Source: Septoria linicola (taxonomy: Eukaryota > Ascomycota > Dothideomycetes > Mycosphaerellales > Mycosphaerellaceae). Taken from it: 64,000 bases of DNA. Below, piece after piece: positions 37,922 through 49,245 of this stretch. Within the stretch, counting starts at the first letter, position 1. Every line of letters begins with the position of its first letter. The stretch covers positions 806,001-870,000 of the forward strand of contig CP099427.1 in NCBI GenBank assembly GCA_024114885.1. The letters run 5' to 3'. The position numbers and the translations under genes were made by a program. A model generated the notes under the pieces. It was not told the DNA's origin. It did no database searches and saw only the letters and a list, made by a program, of their open reading frames with translations.

Positions 37922-38629
37922 ATGGCCAACATTCGCATCGAGATCTCTCAAGAAGAGGACATTCAGCGCCTGATGGAGCTGGTGTTGCCAACGTTTCAGC
38001 AGCTCGAATACTGCAAGCTCGCCGGCCTCACTCCGGAAAACGCCAAAGCCGCTGTTGAACGACACCTTGAAGCCTGGCGCGAACAGACACGATTCTCGAA
38101 TGTGCCAATGGGCATCAAATGTGTCCACACGGATCCCGCAAGTGGCCAAGAGACGATCATATCCAGCGCCGAGTGGGAGTTCTATGAGCGTGAGAGGACC
38201 GAAGCCGAGTATGTCAAAGGACCATACCTTGTATCAGCATCATGGGTTGAAGACGCTGGGACAAAGAGACGAGCTCTCGAGAATGTGGCGCCTTTGCTCG
38301 AAAAGCGGATCAGGTGGTTCGCTGGCAGACCTCACGCTGCATTGGCGTTCATGGTAACAGATACTGCCTTCAGAGGTCAGGGTGCAGCTGCCATGTGCGT
38401 ACAGTGGGGGCTCGATCAGTGCAAGAAACTGGGCATTCCAGCAGTCTTGGAGGCTTCCGATGCTGGGGCGCCTCTTTACAAGAAGCTGGGATTTGTGGAG
38501 GTAGATCGAGTGCCGACCTTGACAAAGACGCCTGTGCCTAGGACTATGCCAGTCATGATATGGTGGCCTCCTGGTACAAAGGAGGAGGATAAGAAGCCTG
38601 CGATGCCAGATTATGCTTTGCGTCGTTGA
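37922..38629 (+). CDS. GNAT-family N-acetyltransferase
   Basis: An intronless 235-codon gene. The acetyl-CoA binding motif A is seen as AFMVTDTAFRGQGAAAMCVQ (about residues 140-159; the RGQGAA loop fits R/Q-x-x-G-x-G/A). Motif B is APLYKKLGFVEVD near residue 180. The N-terminal half (RIEISQEEDIQRLMELVLPTF) has the usual GNAT first strand and helix. It ends in a charged tail. The family transfers acetyl groups from acetyl-CoA to amines; in fungi this subgroup has no fixed substrate. The first ATG was used. Confidence 0.9.
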   Translation: MANIRIEISQEEDIQRLMELVLPTFQQLEYCKLAGLTPENAKAAVERHLEAWREQTRFSNVPMGIKCVHTDPASGQETIISSAEWEFYERERTEAEYVKGPYLVSASWVEDAGTKRRALENVAPLLEKRIRWFAGRPHAALAFMVTDTAFRGQGAAAMCVQWGLDQCKKLGIPAVLEASDAGAPLYKKLGFVEVDRVPTLTKTPVPRTMPVMIWWPPGTKEEDKKPAMPDYALRR

Positions 38630-39127
38630 TGGATGCACCATATCCTCGCAGCACATGAAAAGTCAGAGATTACTGGAGGCGACGGCTGATGACGGTACGC
38701 GCCCATGACAGTATATCGCTGTGCTGTGGGCGGTCGCAGAAGCAGCGGTTCGACGTTGCGCCGCAGTCGTTGATCTCGCTTGCACGATGCACTCCTTTGA
38801 TGCTTGTGCATTGTGTTAAAAGAGATGCCTCAACACAAAGCCATTATCTGGGCATTAACGAGCATTCCTTTGTGCAGACAATGCACTTGTTCAGTAAATT
38901 CTGTAGCAGGCTTCCGCACGCAGTACAAATATGGCCCACAACGCCTCAGGTCTGCTTCGTCATCCTTCATCAGCACTCCACAGCAGCTACCAGACGATCT
39001 ATTTGCACAAGCACGATCTTTTGGAACCTGCGCCTCAACTTCAGTAAGTTCAGAAAACGGAGCTGATCAGCCAAGAACATATACTCAACTACACCACCTG
39101 AACCCACGCAAGTCAACTATCGCCACG
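38630..39127. other. intergenic region
   Basis: 498 bp between the GNAT gene and the orphan gene at 39128. The frame of the orphan gene stays open upstream to about 38804, so part of this interval could be coding; see that entry. Confidence 0.5.
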
Positions 39128-39772
39128 ATGCGTTTCTCCTGGGGCAACAAGCTCCACCGCCAGGCTCATGCCCAGATGGTCAGCAACCTCAGCGAGACCA
39201 ACGCCATCAACGCACTCGCCTCAGATGTCCTTCTCGACCACATCACGGAGCACGGCGATTCGTTCCCAGTCTCCCAAGAGATCAGAATCAACAACGAATC
39301 CGTCGCCAGCCAGCTCTTCCTTATGAGTAAGTTCTTGCCCGAACTCGCCATCATTAACCGAACTCCCTACTCACTCGAACAGATCCAAGCCCTCGAGCTC
39401 TGCGCTCAGACCCTAACCACGATCTTCGAACATTTGAGCGAGACCAAGAGTGACTATGACGGAGACCGACTTTTGCGAAACTTGCCAGACATGCTGCACA
39501 GGTACCTCGTCAGCAACCGCCTCGAGACTACCTACTTGTTCGTGCGAGACTTCACGACCGCACCCGCCCAGAGCGAGGCTTTTCTGAAGCCAGAGCGTGC
39601 AATGGTCGTTATGATCGACTATGCTCTATTCATCTGCTCGAACCTCAAGCGGAACGACACTCCTCGTGAGTATGGCTTTGCGCCAATTCCAGAGGTTGCA
39701 AAGGCTCCTGCTTCCGAGGGCACTCGTGTCCAGAGGTTCGCGGGCTTCCTTAAGGATCCTTTCTCCTCTTAG
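39128..39772 (+). CDS. hypothetical protein, 214 residues
   Basis: An intronless frame with balanced amino-acid use, predicted to be mostly helical, with no signal peptide or membrane segment. I recognise no domain. Features seen: a basic start (MRFSWGNKLHRQAHAQMV), a middle region rich in Leu/Glu (LELCAQTLTTIFEHLSE) and an acidic-aromatic stretch (RLETTYLFVRDF). The frame continues upstream for about 108 codons with other ATGs (for example 38828), but that part is Ser/Gln-rich and reads like leader sequence, so ATG 39128 is preferred. The composition supports a real gene; the function is unknown. Confidence 0.6.
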   Translation: MRFSWGNKLHRQAHAQMVSNLSETNAINALASDVLLDHITEHGDSFPVSQEIRINNESVASQLFLMSKFLPELAIINRTPYSLEQIQALELCAQTLTTIFEHLSETKSDYDGDRLLRNLPDMLHRYLVSNRLETTYLFVRDFTTAPAQSEAFLKPERAMVVMIDYALFICSNLKRNDTPREYGFAPIPEVAKAPASEGTRVQRFAGFLKDPFSS

Positions 39773-40122
39773 GTGGCGTCATAGGTCGTTGCCGTTCTCC
39801 TTCTGATACCCCTTCAGCACCTTCATAGCACCGTTTCTTAGCGTATAGGCTCACCAACGGCACATTGCGGAGTTTTGGCGTTCGGGGGTTGCAGCGTTTG
39901 GGCTGCATGGTAATTTGTATAGTACAATGACATTGTTCGAATCCGATGGCTTTTCCAATTCTTCATTTCCCTTTCTCGCTCCAGTTCAATGCTTACCACA
40001 TCGCGTGAACCTGTACAATGCATAAGCTCTCCCAACTCGGCATAGCGCTGCCACTCTCACTTTCGACCACGCTGCAGCGCAGTGCCAGCCCGGCGACGTC
40101 AGGCCCCTTCCTGCATGTATCA
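39773..40122. other. convergent intergenic region
   Basis: 350 bp between the 3' end of the orphan gene (plus) and the 3' end of the small helical-protein gene (minus). No features are recognised. Confidence 0.55.
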
Positions 40123-40551
40123 CTAACAACACTCATCGCCATCTCTATCCCCATCTCGGTTCATCGTCGGCTCAAACACAATCTCATCCATCCTATCATT
40201 CTCAGCCTTGACCCTAATCGCCTTCTCCACCTCAACAATCTGCCTCTCAACCCGATCTGCTCTCCTCCTCACATCCTCCGCATGCGGCCTTAGACTGGAT
40301 TCATCAGCATTGCGCTCTCTCATCTGCCGCAGCATCTTGTCAGTATCGAATTGTGTCAGTCGTTCACCCTGTCTTGGCGAGAGTTGGAGTCCAGCATTTG
40401 CTGCATCTTGCACGGCTTTATCGAAACGAGCGTAAGTAGTGTGGAGAATGGTGTAGAGAGTGTCCAGGGAGGAGATGGTGAGGGTCTCTGTGAGAAGTGT
40501 GTTGATGGGGGAGGAGATGTCTTCGAAGGAGTGGGTGAGATCGGTGGTCAT
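40123..40551 (-). CDS. small helical protein, 142 residues, unknown
   Basis: A single short frame encoding a protein with two probable long helices. Residues 5-60 are Leu/Ile/Thr-rich (INTLLTETLTISSLDTLYTI). Residues 75-125 are charged with coiled-coil character (DVRRRADRVERQIVEVEKAI). It ends in an acidic Asp/Gly tail and a Cys-Cys. It has no signal peptide. The size and helical pattern recall small subunits of kinetochore, tethering or Mediator-like complexes, but I cannot name one. Coding character is moderate; missing exons on either side are possible. Confidence 0.5.
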   Translation of the reverse strand: MTTDLTHSFEDISSPINTLLTETLTISSLDTLYTILHTTYARFDKAVQDAANAGLQLSPRQGERLTQFDTDKMLRQMRERNADESSLRPHAEDVRRRADRVERQIVEVEKAIRVKAENDRMDEIVFEPTMNRDGDRDGDECC

Positions 40552-43500
40552 GCTTAGCTTTCAGCACGAGATGGGGTCGGTCTGCTGCTGCGATGGGAAG
40601 TTGTGGAGCAGTTGAGGTGGGTTGATAAGGTTGTCCATGGCGATTGTCTAGCAAACTCATGCCTTTGTTGATGCTGTTTGAGCCTGCGTGCATTGAATGG
40701 CAGTCAAGGAAGCTTTACGTGCTGTCTTTCAGCTATGATCATTCTACCCTTACTGACTCGCAGCAGGTTCTCGTGAACGCCAGTTCAAGTGGGTGCATCT
40801 TGTAGTGGATGAGGAGTGAGAAAGTCGAGGACACAGGGTCTCCTTGCGTTCATACAGGTATTGACGAAGATACATCGCTCTCTGCTCTCGTGATCTGTCA
40901 GTCAGTCGGCGTTCGTCGTCGAAGCTGATGAGGCATCGCTCAGCAGTGGATCTTCTGTCCCTTGTACCCAGCTACGATAGTGATTCGTAAGCGTCGCGCC
41001 TGATTGACTCGATTGAGTATGCAGTATGTAGCTGGTATCTGCATATCGCTGCGAGAGCTTGAACGACGAAATGAGCAGTGTTCGAGACTTGTGACAGGTA
41101 GAAGGAAGTCACTGCACTGATGTATGATTGAAAGCCCGCATTGTAATCCCAACCCGGGCTCTTGATCTATAGTCGTGCCTAGACCTAGGCGCCTGATCTC
41201 AGATTGTGCGGATGGCGATGCTGTCGTAGTGGTCTGTATGTCGACTTTGCTGCTGAATATTCATCAGGTGGGACGCGCACTGAGTTGCGGGACCACAGTC
41301 GCATTGCCAGCGTGTATATGGATCATGCCACGATGCGGTGAATTCAGGCTGATGTTACAAGCCTATGTGAGTGATGCTGCATCTTCGAGGGAAAGCCGAT
41401 CTGGTGAAGGATTCGATGGTAACGACAACCCCCTCTGAAAATTAAATTTGTCCCGATCACACTGCATTGAGAATGACACGCTTGACCTTGTCCGGCTGAG
41501 ATGAGCCACGAGGGATCCTGTGGCGTCAATGGACCTCTGCATTGCAACGTCAAACGTCAGCACACTGAGTATTACTGCGGCCAGTCGCTCATGTGGAAGC
41601 GGTCGCCGCGACAGCTGCATTCTTTCCGATCTGCAAACACGTGGCGAAGACACATCTAGCCTCACATCAAACCACGTTCTGTCGCTCCACGGTGTGTTGG
41701 CCGCTGCCGACCACGGAGTTGTCAACAGCCAGGTGGCTGCACTACCTGCGCCATTTTGTCGCATATTGCATTCCATCTTCGCAGAGCAAAGATCTGCGTA
41801 ATTGTTCTGATCCCTCACATAGCATTGCATATGCACAGACGCCCAAGCAGGGTTCACTGTGTGCGCCAGTGATGAAGACGTTGCACAAGCCGTCATGGCC
41901 CGAGGAGCTGGCTCCGCGGTGTCAGGTATGCCAGCCTCTGGACCTATCGATCAGCGCAGTGTTGGGGCACCAATACAAGAAAGCGATGAAAATAGCTCCT
42001 GGCTTCGAGCACCTCTGTTCCACAAGCCAGTGGGGATTATGCACATCATTTGCTGATGTGACAGCCAGTTGCCTGAAAGGGCGATTTGAGTCCAGGCGAC
42101 ATATCGGCATTGTTGATGATCTCGCGTGACGCGAGGTGACGAAGGTCTCCACGTGCGCGAGGGAGCGCGCAGCTGTGCAGGGGACATCACCGCCACAGCG
42201 AATAGCGGGATCTGCCACTGGTCCACGTGAGGAGTCGAGAGTAGGTTCGCGACTGAATATGTCGTGTGATGGCATACTTTGCCTGTTGATCGACCTGGCC
42301 TGTATTTCACTAAGTGTCCTCTTGCGATATTCGACATGCTGAATATTAAAGTTGGATGCAGTATTGTCGTTAATTGCTTTCAAATGCTTCCTCGCAAAGC
42401 ATAGAGCCGGCGGAACGACTGCTTTCCAGCCGTGCGAAGTCGGGAACAGATTGAAGCTGTTCATCGCAGTTACGTTAAAACTTCTCTAGGCGACGGTCTC
42501 GCCGAGCTGAGGCTGACGTCGATCACGACGAGACCTGTTTCTGAAGACAGTATTGCACTGTTGGTCGGGACTAGCTGGAAGCCATACTTGCCTCACTACC
42601 GTTGTGAGCTGTGGATTATTCTAGTGATTTGATACCGATGAGCTCGTCAAGCGGACTGAATGGCGTACCCTTCGTGCTGACGACTTGCCGGTCCTTTCAG
42701 CGCATTCCCTAGAATTGGTCGAATGCGCCATACATATACAGTCTTCGTGGGCGTTGTGTGCGTTTGGCGTTCTCGTGATTTGATCTATGTTGCTGCTGCA
42801 TGGACATCTCTGATCGTCAATCGAACCAACGTCCTGAGTAGAGTGAGTGTCGAGTGGTCATATGCAGCAAAAGTGACCGTGAATGTCGGCGGCATACTCA
42901 TGCCATTGGTAGTCGATAGCACTCGCAGAGACAAACTCTACCAACGTAATGTTACTAGCAGGCTAGTTAGTCCGGGAATTGCTCCGAAACATGTTCAGAA
43001 TCAGTCGCAACAGGAACCCAAGGAAGTAATCGCAGATGACCATGTAGACAAGGATGTAAATCCGAGGCTGAGCAAACGTGAAATCGAGATTGAGTTTTGA
43101 CTGGCGATCACTCCCTCGGAAGTTGCCTCCTCAATCACAGGACGCAGGATGGAAGCTTGATCAAGAATGCTGCAAACTACACTGTTAAGCATGATGTTAG
43201 CGGACGGCATGCTTGCATACGGAGTATATGGCGCGTCCGCCGTGTGAAGCTTCGCGCTGGAAGCTGCACAGAGAGGCCGTCCGTGAAAGTGTGGCAGGCG
43301 ATAATTGTCATTGTGGCATTCGGGCCGTCTCCGATGCATGAAGGAAAAGAGCTTCTTGACAAAGATGGTATGCCTGTGTGTTGACGAGTGTAGACTTGGC
43401 CGCTTGGTGTTCCGAAAGCCTAGCAATGACATCGCCAGCGGCACAGTACCAGCCCGGCACGTACGAGCTGACCACTTGCTTGTGATTTGATGCGGTCGCG

Positions 43501-44765
43501 CTCGTGATGAAAGTGGAGGGAGAGACTGATGAAGTTGGACCGGTCTCGGGTCCGACTCGACCAAGGCGCCCCACACTGGCCTTTCCAGACACTTTTGGAG
43601 CATTCTCCGTGAAGCGCACATCTTCGAAGATCGTCACCATGCCACACAACAGCATTTTGTGGCTCTGGGCTGCGAATTGGCTGGCTGCACGTTGGACTGC
43701 CCACGGCAGACGCGCAGAGTGCAGTGTCGGTCGCGCGAGGGATGAGATTGTGTAACGGTCCAATTTACAACGTCGTGGGAAACTGCCGAACGGTCTAGAC
43801 GACTGCTCAAAGCGACATCCCAGTGCAGTGGAAGCTATGCCGACTTAGTTCTACTACAGCGGGTAGAGACGCGCAGCCACGTTTTTCTGCAGCCGGACCA
43901 GGTACGCAATCGAGGCTTTTCGTGGACTCCGAGCGACGATTCATTGGACAAGCGGCCAGGTGTGGTTGTTTCGACAGGGACCTGCTCAACAGCTTCGCAG
44001 GACGCCACCACCAAGCCAAACACCTTCCGTATTGCGATGCCGACAGCCCATACGTGGCGTTCTTGCTGGCAGTTCGTGGGTGTCTTTGGGTGTCACCGTC
44101 ATTGCTCGGAGCAGCGAATATGCCTCTGGGGCTTGCCATCCCTACGTCGTCCGAGCGAATCGCCTTTCTGCCCGGCATTCGGCTCCAGCCATACCTCCTA
44201 ACACCTACTTACGGCCCTGGTCCACTCTAGCGCGGTGGCGAGTTTACTGAGCCGTGCAGCGAGGACAGACCACTTCGTGCGCACTTGTGCAATGGCAGTG
44301 CCTGTCTACCGGGCCACATCCGCTGGCATTCTCTATGGTCTAGGGCCTGCAGAACACCGCTCGCATTCCTCCGCCATATCCAAATTGTAAGGTTCGCCCC
44401 TGCGCCGGTCTCTGACCTAGCTTTCCAACTTCCTCTAGACAAGCATCGTGGTGACCGTATCAGCTGTACAGCGTTGGCTGCTGCGACACATAGTGGCGCA
44501 CCATGCGGATCCTCGAGACTTGGACTATTCGGTCATTGATGGCTGAGGACCGAGCACTCGTGCTCGCTAGTCATTCTTAAAGTTCTACATCGCATGCGCA
44601 CTTAGAGAACTATACTAACTCCCGGTGCAGTCGCGGCTTCCTCACGTCTCTTTCAGGCTCGCCATTGGTTCGTCACACGACAGCTCACTCTTTTGGTGTT
44701 TCTTACTAAACCCTGTGGCTTCTTTGCTCGACGTCGTTCTTCACTTCTGAACACCTTTTGGTCCA
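40552..44765. other. 4.2 kb region without a recognisable gene
   Basis: The longest gene-less stretch in the window. Overlapping frames of 120-210 codons occur on both strands (for example 41363-41896 minus, 41593-42129 plus, 41922-42464 minus, 43001-43621 minus, 43823-44230 plus), but none shows a domain, a signal peptide or consistent splice sites. No terminal repeats or transposase or reverse-transcriptase motifs were noticed. A short minus-strand frame ending at 42963 encodes a very hydrophobic segment (see findings). Confidence 0.5.
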
Positions 44766-44783
44766 ATGCCATTTCTAACCACA

Positions 44784-46630
44784 ATGGGGGACTTCAGTCA
44801 TACTGCCAGTCGGCAGGACGAGGACAGACAACCAGCATACCACTCGCCTGGTCAACAAGCACAGCATCCAAGCAGGTACAATCAACAGGATCGCCATCAC
44901 CGACGTATGATGTTGCCAGCTGACTCGCAAGCGATAGTGCACCGTTTCAGTCGCAATTCGAGTATCTCTCTCAGAATCAACAACAGGCACCGCAGAACAT
45001 GTCTCAGTATGGCCAACAGCCTTTCGATATGGGTAGTCTGGCGGGAGCTCTGCCACAGAACGTGCCATCGAACATGAGTCAGCGTGCCTATGGTAGCCCG
45101 GATCTCTCACAAGGACTTTCCTCTTCGAACCCCTACCAACAACAGCAACAAGCTATGTTCACTCAACAACGAGGTCCAAGTTTCGACCCTGCAATGTTGG
45201 CCAGAGCACAGCAACAACAGTTTCTAGGCACGCAGTATGGCGGTCCGAGTCCTCTGCAAAGACAACAGCAGTTCAACATGCAGGGACAGATGGCATATTC
45301 TCCAATTGATCCATACGGGTTTGGCATCAGCCCATCTCAATACTCCCCAATCGATCCTCGTTTTGCACAGCAAGCGCCATACTTGATGGGAGGCATGCCT
45401 AATGACATGAGTAAGGCCGGCAGAGACACTGTTGAGCTTCTTGAAATGCTAATTCTGGACTCAGCTCAGTATGCCAGAAGAGCATCCATCGACACCGCTC
45501 CCGTGCCCAACTTCCCAAGGGGACCTCCACGAAAACCAAAGCAGTCCGGGCATGCATTATGGGTTGGCAATCTACCTCCGGCGGCCGTCGTTACTGATCT
45601 GAAAGACCATTTCTCTCGAGATGCAACGAACGATATTGAGAGTGTCTTCCTGATTGCAAAGAGCAACTGCGCGTTCGTGAACTACCGCACGGAAGCAGCA
45701 TGCATCGGCGCCATGAATCGCTTCCACGATTCTCGTTTTCACGGCGTACGTCTAGTCTGCAGACTGCGCAGAGGGACCACAGCCACTAGCCCAGCAGCGA
45801 TAGAAGAGCAGTCGGACACGCTCGCTCCTCCCGCCAAGTCGAATCCCCCTAGCTCGACAACCGACGAAACATCGGACAGTCCAACCATTGCTCGCAGTCA
45901 GTCCGGTCAGAGCTCGATATCGCCAGAAATTGCAGACGGCATCAGCGAGCCCCCTCAGTCGGACGAGAAGGTGCCGGAGAAGTACTACATCGTCAAGAGC
46001 CTGACGGCACAAGATTTGGAGGCTAGCGTGCGCAACGGGATATGGGCGACGCAGTCCCACAACGAAAAGATCCTGAACAGAGCATTCGAAAGGGCGGATA
46101 ATGTCTATTTGGTCTTTTCTGCAAACAAGTCTGGCGAATACTTTGGCTACGCACGCATGGCTTCTTCCATTTCTGGTGAACCGGTCAATCTTTCAGCGCT
46201 GCCTTCTTCAGAAGAACCTGTCGCCGGATCGGAGTCGGCCGGCTCACCACAGTCGATCCCGACTCCTGCCACTGCTACCGCGCCTCAGGGTAGAATTATT
46301 GATGACTCTGCTCGCGGCACAATCTTCTGGGAAGCAGACCACGCTGATGGAGAGGGTGAATCGCCTGCTCAATCCGGCGAGGCGTCGGACCACTGGGGTA
46401 AGCAGTTCAAGATTGAATGGCTTTCGACGAGCAGGTTACCATTCTACCGCACGAGAGGCCTTCGAAATCCTTGGAACGCGAACAGAGAGGTGAAGATTGC
46501 TCGTGACGGTACGGAGTTGGAGCCTAGCGTTGGCAAGCGTCTAATACAGATGTTTCATCGTCCGCAGCAGCCTCCACAGCCAGGCATGGTCGTTCCCGGT
46601 GCAGTCAATGGGATGCCTTACCATCGATAG
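44784..46630 (+). CDS. RRM + YTH domain RNA-binding protein (m6A reader type)
   Basis: Exons 44784-44875 and 44932-46630 (56 bp intron with a CTGAC branch site); the product is 596 residues. An in-frame ATG at 44766 would add six residues. The first 230 residues are Gln/Asn/Tyr/Pro-rich and probably disordered. An RRM occupies about residues 238-310 (ALWVGNLPPAAVVTDL ... NCAFVNYRTEAACIGAM). After a Ser-rich linker the YTH domain spans about 378-560: KYYIVKSLTAQDLEAS, WATQSHNEKILNRAF, VYLVFSANKSGEYFGYARM, and LPFYRTRGLRNPWNANREVK. The tryptophan in WATQ and aromatic residues further on supply the cage that binds N6-methyladenosine. RRM before YTH is a known fungal arrangement in nuclear RNA-processing regulators. 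It likely acts in selective mRNA processing or decay. Confidence 0.92.
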
Positions 46631-47916
46631 CGCCGAAGGCTGTCAAGGACGCCAGCTTCGGGATACTCTTTTCAAACGTGCGCAGACGGTATATTCGTCC
46701 AAGGGTCACGGCGGCTCAAAAATTTGCATTGCATAGCGTGGTCTGGGAATGAAACAGCATACTGCTGAAGCCGCTGGTATCGAAAGCTATGTACGAAGAT
46801 ACGGCATTAATGAGTTCGTGGACAGTTTCAAGGTGCGACCAGCCCTTGTGGTCGCTCGTTGCAGCGACCATTGAACTCGATCAGAACCGCAGTTATCATG
46901 TTTCCGCATGGTTCTGGCTTCCAAATCCTGTACCATGCTCTCACTCTGGCAGAGGGATACTCATCTTCCAGATTATGCACATTCTGCGGCTATGGCTCCG
47001 TAGCTGCGTGGGGAGCTTTAATCTCCTGCCCACTTGGTCTGACGACGAGGCGTACCGTACCAACCACAAAATCTTGGCTACGAATTATAACGGTATGCCC
47101 ATGATGATCATCTGCTGCTAAGAGAACAGGGCAGTGTGGCACGAATACTTGGTAACGAGCTAGGTTCAAAGTTTGTCGCTCCCAGCAAGATTGCGTTGTG
47201 GCGTCGGTATTCCCGGCCGCACTAGTTAGCATAGCGCACAGATCTTCAGGGCATAAGACACTTTTGACTAGGAATGGAGCGTTAAGCTGCATCCACCTGC
47301 CTGATTCTTCCACGCGAGGGCGAGCATTAGACCTTTGTGAGAGAGAGTGGATATGGTTCAGCGATGATATACTGGAACACTGTGCCTGCGCTCTGGACAG
47401 AAGGAGAGATCATCGAGTGTGGGTCTGACGCTGGCCTGGGCCCTGTGGCAGGTGGAGCTTGATCTGAGCATGCAACAGGCGGACGATGCCGGATCAGCTT
47501 TTCAGACCTGCCTTTGCTACAATACTATTCTATCCGCTGTCTGTTTTGCGCGTTTGTGACACCGAGCTTGAAGTACACAGCTCAGCGACAGAAGCACGAT
47601 ATGTCTGTGTGCACTCAACGTCCAGCTAACCGTTCCAACAATTAAATATCATCTCTTCATCAGTTGAAGATCTAATAGTCCTGCTACAGCACGTGTGTGC
47701 GTGCAAAGGTATATATTTCTCGACAAATTGTCGTTCCGCTTAGCAGCTTTGCCCAGAGCCAGCCCTACTTTCAAGCAGCAGCGTACCGAGAGAAGCGAAC
47801 CTCATTATGCAATGTAATCACGCGGCGCCGAGGACGTCAACCCCGGCAACGGCCATTGCCTCCCTCTGAAATGCCACCCTCACGACCTCATCCTTCCCAG
47901 AGCCAGTTGCAAACTT
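46631..47916. other. convergent intergenic region
   Basis: 1.3 kb between the YTH gene (plus) and the small coiled-coil gene (minus). Frames at 46789-47121 and 46990-47313 overlap on opposite strands and are not recognisable. No repeat was seen. Confidence 0.55.
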
Positions 47917-48644
47917 TCATCCGTCCGACATGTCGTCCTCAGAGACCCCACCCGCGTCTTCTATGAGGTTGTTCACGGCTTGCTCGATCTGTTCGCAACT
48001 TGTTCTCATGACTTCATCGATCAAGCTGTAGCAGCGCTGCATCTTGTCCTCTAGATCGCGCTTCTGCTGCTGCAATTCTCGCAGCCGATCGATCTTGGGA
48101 CGCCGGAGGTCACGCCTGGACCCAGGTCAGCTTCAAAGTGTGCGGAATAGTGCACAAAGTCAGCTACCAGACACATGGGTAATGGGGTGGACAGGGCACA
48201 GAGCTGTGTTGCGTCTCTCCAGAGGCTTGCTGGACATCAGCACACGAAGGCTAATTGTGACTTACACTCTGAGTGCTTCCTTCCGTTTGGCTTTCTGTAT
48301 TCTCTTCTGTAGATCCTCGTGTCGATGCTTGCGATCACGCTCAATCTCCTTCTCGCGCAATGTTTTGCGAGCTTTGGACTATCTGCAGATGAGCACTGCT
48401 ACATTTTGAGGCAAGCAAAAGAAAAGGGGTAGCAAGATGCAGTGAAGCATTATCAAACTCCTACCTGTTCTTTGGACTTCTTGATTGCCAAAGCGACCAT
48501 ATCCGTGTCAATCTGCTGCGACTGCGACTGCGGCTGCGAATTGGGCGGTGGTGGTGCTGCTTCGACATCAGATCCAATGCTTGAGCTTTGGCTGTCAGAC
48601 ATTGGTGGTGGCGGAAGTGCCTTTTTCGACTTTGCCGGCGCCAT
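47917..48644 (-). CDS. small coiled-coil protein, 163 residues, unknown
   Basis: Three exons on the minus strand: 48644-48465, 48378-48266 and 48115-47917 (introns 86 and 150 bp). All three joins keep frame and have GT..AG ends, which is the main support for a real gene. Residues 1-60 are Pro/Ser/Gln-rich (ALPPPPMSDSQSSS), after a basic start MAPAKSKK. Residues 60-125 are highly charged and likely coiled-coil (KARKTLREKEIERDRKHRHE, then RLRELQQQKRDLEDKMQ). The C-terminus is a helix (CYSLIDEVMRTSCEQIEQAV) followed by an acidic tail ending DDMSDG. No family is recognised. The layout suits a nuclear scaffold or complex subunit, which is only a guess. An in-frame ATG at 48680 could extend it by 12 residues. 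Confidence 0.6.
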
Positions 48645-49245
48645 ACTGATGATTCTGCTTCCATATGTTGAAGTATGCACAGCAAAGTGATGTTGAGTTA
48701 GTGAAGGTCAAGGCAGGGCAAGCACGCGCTGCCTCGCGCCTGCTGTCACGTCCGCACGTGCCTGCCTGCCGCGCGTTTGTTTCGTATTCACTTCCCGAGC
48801 CGACCACACAGGACTCTGCTTGTCGAGATGGCTATCTTTTACTTTCAGAACGACTCAGCACAGCCTCTCGGGCCAGCAACAACGACGCCACATTCTGCTT
48901 CTCAGCCGCAACGGAACGGCTGCCGTTGCAGGGTATCACGACGAACACGAAGCACCTGTGAATAGCCGACTTGCATTGCGGTTTCCCGAACACGTTGACC
49001 TCCTTAGTCGCTATTGCTTGCCTGGGCGCATTATTTGGACTTGCCTTGCTCTTGAGAGATTTGCCAGGTAATGCTGCACAGGACGCCTAATCACAAAACA
49101 ACGCCGGCGCGATCCCAACGACCAACAAATCCTCACGCTCGTTTCCCAGGCCTGGTCTACCTTTCCATGGGCAGTCGTTGATACCACTGGCCCTGTACCA
49201 ACTGCGCAGGTTCGCATAAGACTGGTTAGCTGGGCATCACCCAAC
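48645..49245. promoter_or_regulatory. divergent intergenic / promoter region
   Basis: 601 bp between the start codons of the small coiled-coil gene (minus) and the RhoGAP gene (plus). Short frames here (for example 48665-48961) have no support. Both promoters must lie here. Confidence 0.5.

Noticed and set aside
43001..43621. 206-codon minus-strand frame in the gene-poor region
   Set aside because: No domain or targeting signal; neighbouring frames on both strands are similarly long, as expected by chance in this composition.
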